Shown here: piece after piece, positions 45,204-56,267 of the stretch
Layout: each line of letters starts with the position of its first letter
How positions within the stretch are numbered: the stretch's first letter is position 1
From: Roseomonas gilardii
Lineage (GTDB): Bacteria; Pseudomonadota; Alphaproteobacteria; Acetobacterales; Acetobacteraceae
Direction of reading: 5' to 3'
Length of the DNA: 64,000 nt
Assembly (NCBI RefSeq): GCF_001941945.1
Contig: NZ_CP015585.1
Location: 124,001-188,000, forward strand
The notes under the pieces: generated by a model
Databases searched by the model: none
Seen by the model: only the letters and a program-made list of their open reading frames with translations
Told to the model about the DNA's origin: nothing
Position numbers and translations under genes: made by a program

Positions 45204-46877
45204 CTAGGCTGGCAAAGTTAGCTGCCTGATAGTCTGCTCTCTGTTGCGGAGTGGGTGGCTGGAGGGCTGTGGGATGGGCAGGCTGTCAGTGCGGCCGCGG
45301 CCGGAGCGTGAGCGGGTGCTGGTTCCGACCCAGCGTCTGTGTCCGGCCTGCGGCGCGGCGATGCGGATCCGCTACGAGAACCGCCGCACGCTGGTGACGC
45401 TGTCCGGGGCGGTGCGGCTCCGGCTCAAGATCCGGCGCTGCGAGGCGGCGGGCTGCGCACGGCATCACCGGCCCTGGCGCCCGGAGGCGGAGGGCGCGAT
45501 GGCGCTGCCGCAGCACGAGTTCGGGCTGGACGTGGTGGCGCTGGTGGGGGTGCTGCGGCACCGCGACCACCGCTCCGTGCCGGAGATCCACGCCATCCTG
45601 CGCGGGCGCGGGGTGGAGATCGCCGAGCGCAGCGTGACCAACCTGCTGGACCGCTACGACGAGTTGCTGGCCACCGCGCTGACCGACGGGGGACGCCTGC
45701 GGCGCGTGTTGCGCGACCAAGGCCGCGCCATCCTGGCGCTGGACGGCCTGCAGCCTGATGTCGGCCACGAGGTGCTGTGGGTGGTGCGGGAGTGCCTGTC
45801 GGGCGAGGTGGTGCTGGCGCGCAGCTTGCTGTCGGGCACGGCCGAGGACCTGGCGCCGCTGCTGGTTGAGGCGGCCGAGGCGGTCGGGGTGCCGGTGGAG
45901 GGGGTGATCAGCGACGGGCAGACCTCGATCCGGCGCGCCGTGGCCCGGGCATTGCCCGGGGTGCCGCACCAGCTCTGCCAGTTCCATTTCCTGCGCGAGG
46001 CAGCGAACCCGGTCTACGAGGCCGACCGGCACGCCAAGAAGGAACTCAAGAAGGGGGTCCGCGGCGTCCGTCCCATCGAGCGCGCCGTGGAGGGACAGGA
46101 CGATGCCGGCGCGGAGGTGGTGCGTGGCTACTGCGCGGCGGTGCGCAGCGCCGTCACCGATGACGGCCGCACGCCGCTCGCGGCCCCCGGGCTCCGCCTC
46201 AAGGAACGACTGGAGGCGGTGGCGGGGAGCCTGGACCGGGTGCGGCAAAAGGGGGCGGCGCGCTCCCGGCACCGCTCGCGCGGCTCCACCGGCTGATTGG
46301 GCGCGGCCTGCAGGGCACGGCCGCGCTCTGGCCTGACGTGGAGCGCGCCTACGCCTGGGTGCACGCCGCGGCACATTTGCTGGGCAACGCCAGTGACGAG
46401 GGAGCCGCGTCCGTCCGGCGCCGGTTCGACGGCCTGGTCGCGGCCATGCTCCGGTACCGCGATGGCGCCGGCCGTCTGTCCCCCGCCATGGAGCACTTCG
46501 TCAAGGTGTTCCGCAGCTACCGGCCCGGACTGTTCCACTGCTACGGCGTGCCGGGTCTGCCGCGCACCAACAACGACCTCGAGCAGCTGTTCGGGTCGCA
46601 GCGCTACCACGAGAGACGCACCACAGGGCGCAAGGCGGCCTCGCCGGCGGCCGTGCTCCGCGGCGAGGTCCGCCTGATCGCGGCCACGACAACGCGGCTG
46701 CGCATACCGACGGTTCGGGAGCTGGGGCGCGTCAGCCGGCAGCGATGGGCCGAACTTCGCCAGCGCCTCGAACATCGACGCCGCGCCAGGACCCTGCGAA
46801 CCCGGTTCCGCCGCGATCCTGATGCCTACCTCGCCGCCCTCGAACACCAAGCTTGCCAGTCAACTTTGCCAGCCTAG
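45204..46877 (+). mobile_element. Insertion sequence of uncertain family (CTAGGCTGGCAAAGTT ends)
   Basis: A 1674-bp element with terminal repeats CTAGGCTGGCAAAGTT on both sides. It inserted in a run of eight A residues of the DJ-1 gene: eight A precede it and seven follow, consistent with a 7-8 bp target duplication. I do not recognise the IS family; ISNCY is a guess. Confidence 0.8.
45274..46877 (+). pseudogene. Transposase with zinc-binding N-terminus, frameshifted
   Basis: The first frame (to 46296) begins with a CPACGAAMRIRYENRRTL zinc-finger segment and a CEAAGCARHHRPWRP segment. Then comes a MULE-like DDE region: ILALDGLQPDVGHEVLWVVRE, VISDGQTSIRRAVARALPGVPHQLCQFHFLREA. Near 46250-46275, at a run of five G, the frame changes; the rest continues as LIGRGLQGTAALWPDVERAYAW and ends at 46877 with PRTNNDLEQLFGSQRYHERRTTG. 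This could be a real mutation, a programmed frameshift or a sequencing error. Confidence 0.75.
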
Positions 46878-46884
46878 AAAAAAA

Positions 46885-47136
46885 CCGGTTGCGGCTATAT
46901 GCCATGCACCCTGGACATTGATTGAGGCGGGCGTTCTTGAGGGTCGCACCTTGACGTCCTACCCGACGCTGAAGGTCGATATCGAGAACGCCGGCGCTAC
47001 ATGGACCGATGAGGAAGTCGTGGTCGACAACGGCCTTGTTACCAGCCGCGACCCCGACGATTTACCCGCCTTCTGTGCCAAACTCGTTGAGCAAATCGCG
47101 GAAGGTGCGGGCGCTGGGCCCGCGGCCGCGAATTAA
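46885..47136 (+). pseudogene. DJ-1/PfpI-family protein, 3' part
   Basis: Continues the gene from 42693 and 45180-45203: PVAAICHAPWTLIEAGVLEGRTLTSYPTLKVDIENAG, then WTDEEVVVDNGLVTSRDPDDLPAFCAKLVEQI. The Cys in AICHAP is the expected DJ-1 nucleophile. The open frame upstream of 46885 belongs to the inserted element. Confidence 0.88.
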
Positions 47137-47396
47137 TACGGGACGGTTTCGACGAACCATGTGAGGGCGCGCTCCCTGGTGAAGGTCCACACAAAACAGG
47201 CGTAGCGGATGGCCGGCGATTGGCTGTCCGCTACGCCGCGTATCAGACGAAAACGGCGCACTTCCGAGCACTCAATCCCCAAGCCGCGTCAACCGCGGTG
47301 ACACCTCGCCGGCTCCCGCTTCCAGATGCGACCCATTTCAGCGTGCGTGCGGTTGAGATACGCCTGATCGAACGTGCGTTCGGCCAGGTTTACGAC

Positions 47397-50084
47397 CTAC
47401 AGCGCCGCTTTGAGATAGGGGGCGGTGAGACTGCCTTCTGCTTCCGCAACGACGCCAGGGACGCCGCTGGCAACGATACGGCCGCCATCTTCCCCAGCCC
47501 CCGGTCCCAGATCGATGACCCAGTCCGCCTGCGTGATGGCGCGCATGTCATGTTCGACGACCACGACGGTATTGCCGGCTTCGACGAGGCCCTGCAGGTG
47601 TTGCATCAGCCGGTCGGCATCGGAGGGGTGAAGCCCCGAAGTGGGCTCGTCCAGGATGTAGATCGTGTTGCCGCGCTGGGCGCGTTGCAGTTCAGTCGCC
47701 AGCTTGATGCGCTGCGCCTCCCCGCCAGACAGCTCGGTCGCCGGCTGTCCGAGCCTCAGATAGCCAAGACCGATCTCGCGCAACACGTCGAGGGAGCGCA
47801 TCACAGATGCCTCGCCAGCGAAGAAATCGCACGCATCGTCGACCGTCAGTTCGAGCACCTGGGCGATATTGCGCCCGTTCCATTCGACTTCGAGCGTTTG
47901 CGGGTTGTAGCGAGAGCCATGACAGGTCGAGCACGGCGCAAAAACGCTCGGCAGGAACAGCAGCTCCACCATGACGTATCCCTCGCCCTCGCACACCGGG
48001 CAGCGGCCTTGCGCGACGTTGAACGAGAACCTGCCCGGGCTATAGTGTCGCCGGCGGGCGAGCGGCGTATCAGCGAAGATCCTTCGCACATGGTCGAACA
48101 TGCCGCTGTAGGTGGATAGGTTCGAGCGCGGCGTGCGGCCGATCGGTTTCTGATCGACCCGCACCAGCCTGCGAACATGCTCCATGCCTGCGACAATGCG
48201 TCCTTCAGTATCGTTCTGAGCAACATCGAGCAGCGGATCGATATCCTCCTCCTCGGCCACGGGGGAGCCGCCGAGGTGTTCCGTGACGAGCTCGGGCAGC
48301 GCCTGACTGACGAGACTGGATTTGCCCGATCCCGAAACGCCGGTGACAGCGGTGAAGCAGCCGATGGGAAACTCGACGTCGAGACCTTGAAGATTGTTAC
48401 GCCTGATCCCTTCCAGGCGTAGCCATGCCTTGGGATCGCGCGGTGTGCGCTCACTGCGGAGCTGCTCTGCGAACAGGTAGCGGCGGGTGATCGAAGTCTC
48501 GACGTCGGCAAGCCCCTCTATCGGCCCGCTGTAGAGGACTTCACCGCCCTTTTCCCCAGCCCCTGGCCCAACATCGACGAGCCATTCCGCGTGGCGGATC
48601 ACGTCGAGATCATGTTCGACGACGAACAGGGAGTTGCCCGCCGCCTTGAGACGCTCGAGGATAGTGAGCAAGGCTTCGCCATCTGCCGGGTGTAACCCTG
48701 CCGAAGGCTCGTCAAGCACATAGACCACGCCGAAAAGCTGTGACGACAATTGGGTGGCAAGCCGCAAGCGCTGCAACTCTCCGGAGGAGAGCGTCGGCGT
48801 GCTGCGGTCGAGCGAAATGTAGCCAAGGCCAAGATCGATCAGAGGCTCGAGCCGCTCGATCAATTCGCAGGCAAGGCGTTGGGCGGCGATCCGCTTCTCG
48901 TCGGAGAGATTGGGCGTGCGGCGCACGTCGGGCGCGCTCTTGTGCGCAGAGCCGCCCGCGGCAACCCGTTGTTCGACCGCTGCTTCGCGGGCCGCTTTTT
49001 CCAGAACATGGTCCTTCGAGGCGGTGGAGGCCGTCCCATATTCGCCATGCGTGACGGGCATCAGCAAGTCCTTCAGCTTGAGCACCGTCAGGTCGCCGAA
49101 CTCGGCAATGTCGAGGCCGGCGAATTTGACCGACAGGGCTTCGCGCTTCAGGCGCTTGCCGTTGCAGGTCGGGCAATCGCGGCCGATGATATATTGCGAG
49201 ACGCGCTTCTTCATCAGCGCGCTTTTAGTGTTGGCGAAGGTTTCCAGTACATAGCGGCGCGCGCCGGTGAAGGTGCCCTGGTAGCTCGGCTCCATGCGGC
49301 GCTTTCGCGCCGTCCGGGTCTGTTCGGGCGTCAGGCCCGCATAGACTGGCACCGTCGGCGCCTCGTCAGTAAAGAGGATCCAGTCGCGATCCTTTTTCGG
49401 CAGGTCGCGCCACGGCGTATCGACGTCATAGCCGAGCGAAACGAGGATATCTCGCAGGTTCTGACCATGCCAGGCGGTCGGCCAGGCGGCGATCGCCCGA
49501 TCGCGAATGGTGAGGCTGTCGTCAGGAACCATCGTCTCTTCGGTCGCGTCATATACGCGGCCGATGCCGTGGCAGGTCGCGCAGGCCCCCGCGACCGTGT
49601 TGGGGGAGAAATCCTCCGCATAGAGCATGGGCTGATGGCGCGGATATTCGCCGACGCGGGAATAGAGCATCCGCACCAGGCTGGAGAGCGTCGTCACGCT
49701 GCCGACCGAGGATCGCGCGTTGGCCGAGCCGCGCTGCTGCTGCAACGCGACCGCAGGCGGCAATCCGTCGATCGTGTCGACCTCCGGCACGCCGGCTTGG
49801 TCGATAAGGCGACGGACATAGGGCGCAACCGATTCCAGATAACGCCGCTGGGCTTCGGCATAAAGGGTGCCGAACGCGAGCGATGACTTGCCCGAGCCCG
49901 ATATGCCGGTGAACACCACGAAGGCGTCACGCGGTACATCGACGTCCACATTTTTTAGGTTATTCTGGCGCGCGCCGCGAACCTGCACGCAAGCGGGCGG
50001 TCCCGCATGCCCATGATCGGTGGCCGGCGTCGTCGCGTGTATATCCTTGTCCTTCAATTCAGTCTTCCTGCCATATCCGCCCAT
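47397..50084 (-). CDS. UvrA2-type excinuclease ATPase subunit (UvrA paralogue)
   Basis: 895 residues, slightly shorter than UvrA1 and lacking most of the UvrB-binding insertion. Two ABC modules are present: Walker [24 protein letters not shown] near residue 59 and [13 protein letters not shown] in the second half. Signatures [12 protein letters not shown] and [12 protein letters not shown] and two Walker B segments ([28 protein letters not shown]) are intact. Zinc-finger cysteines are in [31 protein letters not shown] and [11 protein letters not shown]. Class II UvrA proteins support DNA-damage or DNA-drug tolerance; no uvrB or uvrC is here. Confidence 0.9.
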   Translation of the reverse strand: MGGYGRKTELKDKDIHATTPATDHGHAGPPACVQVRGARQNNLKNVDVDVPRDAFVVFTGISGSGKSSLAFGTLYAEAQRRYLESVAPYVRRLIDQAGVPEVDTIDGLPPAVALQQQRGSANARSSVGSVTTLSSLVRMLYSRVGEYPRHQPMLYAEDFSPNTVAGACATCHGIGRVYDATEETMVPDDSLTIRDRAIAAWPTAWHGQNLRDILVSLGYDVDTPWRDLPKKDRDWILFTDEAPTVPVYAGLTPEQTRTARKRRMEPSYQGTFTGARRYVLETFANTKSALMKKRVSQYIIGRDCPTCNGKRLKREALSVKFAGLDIAEFGDLTVLKLKDLLMPVTHGEYGTASTASKDHVLEKAAREAAVEQRVAAGGSAHKSAPDVRRTPNLSDEKRIAAQRLACELIERLEPLIDLGLGYISLDRSTPTLSSGELQRLRLATQLSSQLFGVVYVLDEPSAGLHPADGEALLTILERLKAAGNSLFVVEHDLDVIRHAEWLVDVGPGAGEKGGEVLYSGPIEGLADVETSITRRYLFAEQLRSERTPRDPKAWLRLEGIRRNNLQGLDVEFPIGCFTAVTGVSGSGKSSLVSQALPELVTEHLGGSPVAEEEDIDPLLDVAQNDTEGRIVAGMEHVRRLVRVDQKPIGRTPRSNLSTYSGMFDHVRRIFADTPLARRRHYSPGRFSFNVAQGRCPVCEGEGYVMVELLFLPSVFAPCSTCHGSRYNPQTLEVEWNGRNIAQVLELTVDDACDFFAGEASVMRSLDVLREIGLGYLRLGQPATELSGGEAQRIKLATELQRAQRGNTIYILDEPTSGLHPSDADRLMQHLQGLVEAGNTVVVVEHDMRAITQADWVIDLGPGAGEDGGRIVASGVPGVVAEAEGSLTAPYLKAAL

Positions 50085-50579
50085 GCGGCCCGTGGTTCAT
50101 TACGGTCGAGGTAACAGACGAATGCATTTCCGACTCAATACATCCAACGGCCAGGCTGGCCCGATGTTCGGAACCTTTGAAATATTTTTCCAGCATTAGA
50201 CAAAGGTTACGACAAAACCATTTTTCCCGTTGGGTCGCGCGACGAGGCCACACACACCCGGCTGGTAAGCGCCTGGGCCAGGCGGCCTTGGTCCGTGCCG
50301 CTATCGGCGTTTAACGATTGCACTTCGGCGGTTGTTACCGCATCGCGACGCGTTGCCCAGTTGCCAGAGCGCGCTTCATCATGGCCGGGGTCGGGCCATG
50401 ATGACGGCTGGCCTGTCGATCCGAACGCCTGGCGCCGCGTCTTAGAACGCGACTGAACGGTCGACGTTGGCGGCGTCGAGGAAGAGGGGGAAGAAAATGC
50501 CGTCACCCGAGATAACCGGAGTGGTCATCCGGAACTTCCTCGATGTCTGGTGTTGCCAGAGGCGCTTTGGATCGGCGGG
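50085..50579. other. Intergenic region, no supported gene
   Basis: About 495 bp between two leftward genes. A minus-strand stretch near 50440-50510 reads GIFFPLFLDAANVDRSVAF before a stop and may be a gene remnant. The remainder shows nothing recognisable. The uvrA2 promoter must lie near 50085-50200, where the sequence is AT-richer. Confidence 0.35.
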
Positions 50580-52107
<1,528 letters not shown>

Positions 52108-52398
52108 TTACTTAAGATATGTACGCAAAATCTTCATTACGCCCTCCACCTCGTCATCGTGATCGCCGTTCTCGCTTTTGACGGCCGGATCTGCACCGGC
52201 ACCGAATGTTTCCCTAAGGTGACTCTCCATCACTTCTGCCATCAGTCCATTTATCGCGCCTCGCATGGCGACAATTTGCTGCAGCAGGGGAGTGCAATCG
52301 GCCCCGGCTTCGATCGCGCGTTCCAAAGCGTCCGCCTGGCCCTTGATACGCCGCAAGCGTGTGATGGCTTGCTTCTTGTCCTCTGGTGAATGTGGCAT
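52108..52398 (-). CDS. frmR: FrmR/RcnR-family formaldehyde-responsive repressor
   Basis: 96 residues, all-helical CsoR/RcnR fold. It has Pro2, Cys35 (AGADCTPLLQQI) and His60 (MESHLRETF), the residue set of formaldehyde-sensing FrmR. Formaldehyde crosslinks Pro2 to Cys35 and releases DNA. It precedes adhC on the same strand, and operator-like sequences lie both before adhC and before frmR itself. Confidence 0.9.
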   Translation of the reverse strand: MPHSPEDKKQAITRLRRIKGQADALERAIEAGADCTPLLQQIVAMRGAINGLMAEVMESHLRETFGAGADPAVKSENGDHDDEVEGVMKILRTYLK

Positions 52399-52425
52399 CG
52401 CGCTTTCCCAAGAGATCGCTTCAGC

Positions 52426-52450
52426 ATACTATACGGGGGGGGGGGGAGTT
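52426..52450. promoter_or_regulatory. G12 tract, candidate autoregulatory FrmR operator
   Basis: CATACTATAC followed by twelve G residues (52435-52446) and AGTT lies 28 bp before the frmR start. RcnR/FrmR operators combine TACT/AGTA ends with a G-tract, so this fits autoregulation. The G-run is unusually long and could vary in length by slippage, or be miscounted. Confidence 0.5.
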
Positions 52451-52689
52451 TCGATCCTGTCCAGAGACTGGCGCTTCTGTAATCAGGCGAGGTTCCCCGG
52501 CCATTTTCGAAATTTGCCCCCTCCGATCGGGCAGGCATAGCCGACATGTTACCCTGAGACAGGTCTGGCACGCGGAGGAGGAGCGGTCATGCTTTCAAGC
52601 CTGCGCCACAAGCAACGACGGCATGGGCGCTGAGGGTCCGACCCTGTGTCCGGAGGGGGAGCCATCGCTCGCTCCCCCAGGTTTGCCGG

Positions 52690-53679
52690 TTAGATCGTAA
52701 CGACGACCTTGCCAATCTGGTCATTCGATTCGAGGAAGCGGTGTGCGTCTTGGATGGCGTCGAGCGAGAAGGTGCGCGCGATCCGCGGCTTGAGCGCGCC
52801 CGATTCCAGTCCCGCCACAATGAACGCCTTGGCGCGATCGAGGGCGGCGTCGTCCGAGACGATCTCGCTGTAGAGATAACCCTTGAGCGTGAGGCTCTTG
52901 CCCAGCACGGAGAACAACGGGAACGGCGTCGGCTCGCCGCTGAGCGCGCCATATTCAAGCAGGATGCCGCCGCGCGCCATGCTCGCGGTCAGCGGCTCGA
53001 ACGACGGGCCTCCGACCGGGTCGAGCACCACGCGCGCACCTGCACCATCGGTTATCTCCATCACCTTCGCTAGCAGATCCTCTTCCCCGGTCGCGACGAC
53101 ATGATGTGCACCGGCATCAAGCAGGGCCTGGCGCTTGGCGCCGGTACGCGTCGTCGCGATCACCGTCGCGCCGACCATCCGCGCAATCTGGAAGGCAGCA
53201 AGACCGACGCTGCTGGAAGCAGCGGTGACGATGACGAAATCGCCCTCGCCGAGCTTCGCCTGCTCCACCAGCGCACCCCAAGCGGTGACATACTGCATCC
53301 ACACGGCCGCCGCTTCCTCGAACGACAGCGCCGCCGGATGCTTGACGACGAGGCGGGCGGGCACGTTGGCAACCTCGCCATAGGTGCCCCAGCGCGCGAT
53401 ATCGAGCGGGGGGATGAGGCTGACGGCTTCGCCTTCCGCAAACCCGGTCACGTCCGCACCGACCGCGCCGACAATACCGGCAGCCTCGTAGCCGAGGCGG
53501 CTCGGGAACTCGGCTTCCTGAAGGTAGGCATGGTTGCGGAACATCACTTCGGCGCGGTTTATGCCTATCGCCTTGACCGCGATCTGCACCTCGTCGGCCG
53601 CGGGCGCGGGCACTGCCACATCTTCAATCTTGAGGACGCCGGCGTCGCCATATTCGTGGATCCGAACGATGCGGCTCAT
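52690..53679 (-). CDS. Zinc-free quinone oxidoreductase-like protein (MDR family)
   Basis: 329 residues: MSRIVRIHEYGDAGVLKIEDV, the GroES-like domain (IGINRAEVMFRNHAYLQ; LGYEAAGIVGAVG), and a Rossmann domain with VTAASSSVGLAAFQIARMVGATVIA near residue 145. No zinc cysteines. Divergent from the TetR gene at 53776, whose likely operator lies in the 96-bp gap. Confidence 0.88.
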   Translation of the reverse strand: MSRIVRIHEYGDAGVLKIEDVAVPAPAADEVQIAVKAIGINRAEVMFRNHAYLQEAEFPSRLGYEAAGIVGAVGADVTGFAEGEAVSLIPPLDIARWGTYGEVANVPARLVVKHPAALSFEEAAAVWMQYVTAWGALVEQAKLGEGDFVIVTAASSSVGLAAFQIARMVGATVIATTRTGAKRQALLDAGAHHVVATGEEDLLAKVMEITDGAGARVVLDPVGGPSFEPLTASMARGGILLEYGALSGEPTPFPLFSVLGKSLTLKGYLYSEIVSDDAALDRAKAFIVAGLESGALKPRIARTFSLDAIQDAHRFLESNDQIGKVVVTI

Positions 53680-53698
53680 GGACCATTCCTTGATTATT

Positions 53699-53710
53699 GA
53701 ACGATCGTTC
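53699..53710. promoter_or_regulatory. Perfect palindrome, candidate TetR operator
   Basis: GAACGATCGTTC is a perfect 12-bp palindrome midway between the divergent oxidoreductase and TetR genes, just 20 bp from the oxidoreductase start. A looser repeat (TCGATCATTCC) lies nearer the TetR start. Its position fits control of both genes. Confidence 0.65.
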
Positions 53711-53775
53711 TGTATCGATGTCAGCGATGAGGTTCAAGCTATTATTTATCGATCATTCCATATCGGGCACCAGAC

Positions 53776-54396
53776 ATGACAGACACGAAAGCCCGTCGTG
53801 GCGCAGGCCGCCCTCGAGAGTTCAGCACTGACGCTGCGCTCGACAAGGCGGTACGGCTGTTCTGGCATCGCGGCTACGAGGCGACGTCGATGGCCGATCT
53901 GGTGGCGGAGACTGGCGTCGCCGCCGCCAGTCTCTATGCGGCGTTTGACAACAAGGCGGGGCTGTTCGCGGCGGTGATCGAGCGCTACGCCGCGACGTTC
54001 AGCGTCCACCTCTATGAACCCATCAACGATCCGGCGTTGTCCACCTTCGAGGCCGTCAAAGGCCTGCTGGAACGAGCGGCGTCATCGTTCTCGGAACCTG
54101 GAACGCCGGCCGGCTGCTTCATGTATTCGGCAGCCGCAGCCGTGTCGCCGGCGTCCGCCGCCATCGAATGCCTGCTGCGCGACAAGCGTATCGCGGCGGA
54201 GGCCCTCCTGATCGAGCGTTTGCATCGGGGCGCCGCGCAGGGCGAGCTTGCGGCCGATACTGATCCGGCCGTCCTAGGCAAATTCATCAATACGGTCATG
54301 GAAGGCATGTCCGCTCAAGCGCGCGACGGCGCTACGATCAACGAACTTCTCTCCATCGCGAAAATGGCACTCGATCGATGGCCGGCTGCGGTGTGA
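53776..54396 (+). CDS. TetR-family repressor
   Basis: 206 residues. GRPREFSTDAALDKAVRLFWHRGYEATSMADLVAETGVAAASLYAAFDNKAGLFAAVIERY is the family helix-turn-helix (residues about 11-70). The C-terminal half is of the TetR_C_16/AcrR-like helical type with a conserved GTPAGCFMYSAAA segment. Probably senses an electrophile or quinone. Confidence 0.9.
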   Translation: MTDTKARRGAGRPREFSTDAALDKAVRLFWHRGYEATSMADLVAETGVAAASLYAAFDNKAGLFAAVIERYAATFSVHLYEPINDPALSTFEAVKGLLERAASSFSEPGTPAGCFMYSAAAAVSPASAAIECLLRDKRIAAEALLIERLHRGAAQGELAADTDPAVLGKFINTVMEGMSAQARDGATINELLSIAKMALDRWPAAV

Positions 54397-54549
54397 TCGT
54401 CCAGGCGAGATCGTCCTCGGTGTTCTTGCAACAAACATCTGTCGACTTACAGCCGAACCCAGTCCGTATGCCCGAACTGACCTGACCCCCGCCTTTCATC
54501 CAGCGGCAACCAGAGACTGACCGGTGTTGAGCTGCTACCCGTTCTTGGA

Positions 54550-54971
54550 TCACCTGGCTGCCCAGTGCCGAATCTTTCCTGCCGATTTCAGCGCCTCCAA
54601 AGCCTCCACTGTCTCAGCGAGCGGCACCGATCCCCGCCAGTGGAGGAGGTAGAGGTCGAGCCGATCGGTGCCGAGCCGCTTCAGGCTCGCCTCGCACGCA
54701 CCGAAAAGGCGGGAGCGGGATGCGTTCTGTGGAAATGCCTTGCTGACGAGGAACAACTGGTCACGAAGGCTGCCCAGCGCCTCACAGATCAGCGTTTCCG
54801 CCGCACCATCGCCATACACTTCGGCGGTATCAATGAGCGTCATGCTCAGCTCGACACGGCGCGTAGAGCGGCGATCTCATCGGATCGCTGCTCGGGACGT
54901 TCCCCCATCTTCCAGGTGCCTTGCCCCATAGACCGAACGACTTCCGCACTTGGCAGCGTCACGCATTTCAT
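54550..54971 (-). pseudogene. Aldo/keto reductase, frameshifted and truncated
   Basis: It starts at ATG 54971 (MKCVTLPSAEVVRSMGQGTWKMGE). At about 54850 one base is missing (RAGVEL expected), after which the correct continuation is [23 protein letters not shown] with the catalytic Asp and Tyr. Catalytic Lys in LVSKAFPQN and [14 protein letters not shown] are present. The frame ends abruptly after KIRHWA near 54555, where FGVSNF would follow. About half of the protein is missing. Confidence 0.8.
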
Positions 54972-54983
54972 CTGCCTTCGCTC

Positions 54984-56026
54984 GGCCTTGTTGCGTAAAT
55001 CTTGCTGGTAGGTCGGCATGAGCAATGCAGTGGCACAGGGCGGACGCCCGAAGACGCAGTACCGGACAAGGAACTGGCGGGAGTACGACCGGGGCCTGAT
55101 CTCGCGCGGGGATCTAGCGGTGTGGATCTCGCCTGACCTGGCCTGGCATGCTGCCGAGGGCACAGGGCGGCGGGGGCGGCCACAGGTTTTCACGGATACG
55201 GCGATCCAGACGGTGCTGACTCTGAAGGTGCTGTACCAGCTCCCGCTAACGAGCCGCGCAGGGAATGGCGGCGAGCCTGATCCGGCTAGCTGGGTTGGAC
55301 TGGCGGACGCCTCACTACAGCACCCTCTCGCGGCGGCAGAAGGACCTCACGGTCGTCATCCCCTATCGCCTGCGGGGCGGGCCGCTGCATCTGGTCAACG
55401 ACAGCACGGGGCTGAAAGTACTCGGCGAGGGCGAGTGGAAGGTGAGGAAGCACGGGGCCGACAAGCGCCAGGTCTGGCGCAAGGTGCACCTCGTGATCGA
55501 TGCCGACAGCTACGAAGTGCGAGCGGTCGAGATGACGGACCACCGGCACGGAGACGGCGAAATCGTGCCGGACCTGCTGGCGCAGTTGCCGGAAGAGGAT
55601 CCGATCGGGGTGATCAGCGGCGACGGGGCTTACGACACCCGGGGCGTCTACGAGGCCTCCGCGTCCCGTGAGGCGGCCCTGGTTGTGACACCGCGCCGCA
55701 ATGGCAAGCAGTGGAAGGCGCGAACCACCGGCTCAGCGGAATGCAGCGAAAGCCTACGCGCCATCCAACACCTCGGACGCCGTCTCTGGAAGCGTTGGAG
55801 CGGCTACCATCGCCGCAGCCTCACCGAGACGGCCATGTCGCGCCTCAAGCGCCTGGGTGAGCGGCTGTCAGCCCGTGATCCTGCCCGTCAGACCGCCGAA
55901 GTTCAGATCCGCTGCGCCATCCTCAACACCTTCAACGCCCTTGGTATGCCCGACACCGTCGCTATGGCTTGATCAAACCATCAAAAGACCAAGTCTCGTT
56001 CTCACATTGATTTCCGCAACAGCGCC
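54984..56026 (+). mobile_element. IS5-family (IS903-like) insertion sequence
   Basis: Ends GGCCTTGTTGCGTAAATC and (complement) GGCGCTGTTGCGGAAATC, 1043 bp. No matching 9-bp duplications were seen (CCTTCGCTC left, GATACAACC right). It starts 12 bp upstream of the aldo/keto reductase pseudogene start. Confidence 0.85.
55018..55972 (+). pseudogene. IS5-family transposase, frameshifted
   Basis: The N-terminal part (RNWREYDRGLISRGDLAVWISPDLAWH...ALTLKVLYQLPL style) is in one frame to about 55245. The remainder (MAASLIRLAGLDWRTPHYSTLSRRQK, VVIPYRLRGGPLHLVNDSTGLKVLG, HLVIDADSYEVRAVEMTD, GDGAYDTRG, ETAMSRLKRLGERLSAR) continues in another frame from about 55262. The catalytic residues are all in the second part; the frameshift disables the gene. 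Confidence 0.88.
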
Positions 56027-56267
56027 GATACAACCACACGCTGCGAACCAGCTCCGATAAAAACTCGTCCTGTGATGACCAGCAGCGTAATTCTGCCCAT
56101 CCCATGGTAGCGAGCGCATTAACGGCGATCTCAAGACGGGGCATAAGGGCGTGCAATTGTTTATCTGGCGGCAGGATCGCATGTCCCTCAGCAGGTGACA
56201 CGCAATCCCACCGCGTACGCACCTACCCATAGAGTAGGTGGCATCAAAGTCTAGGAACCATCAAGCT

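Noticed and set aside
48750-49886. 378-codon plus-strand frame
   Set aside because: Shadow of UvrA2, whose Walker and signature motifs are intact on the minus strand.
55962-56222. Minus-strand frame upstream of the IS903-like right end (LPPDKQLHALMPRLEIAVNAL region)
   Set aside because: It reads like natural protein for about 60 residues but crosses the IS end and has no recognised relative; too weak to list as a gene.
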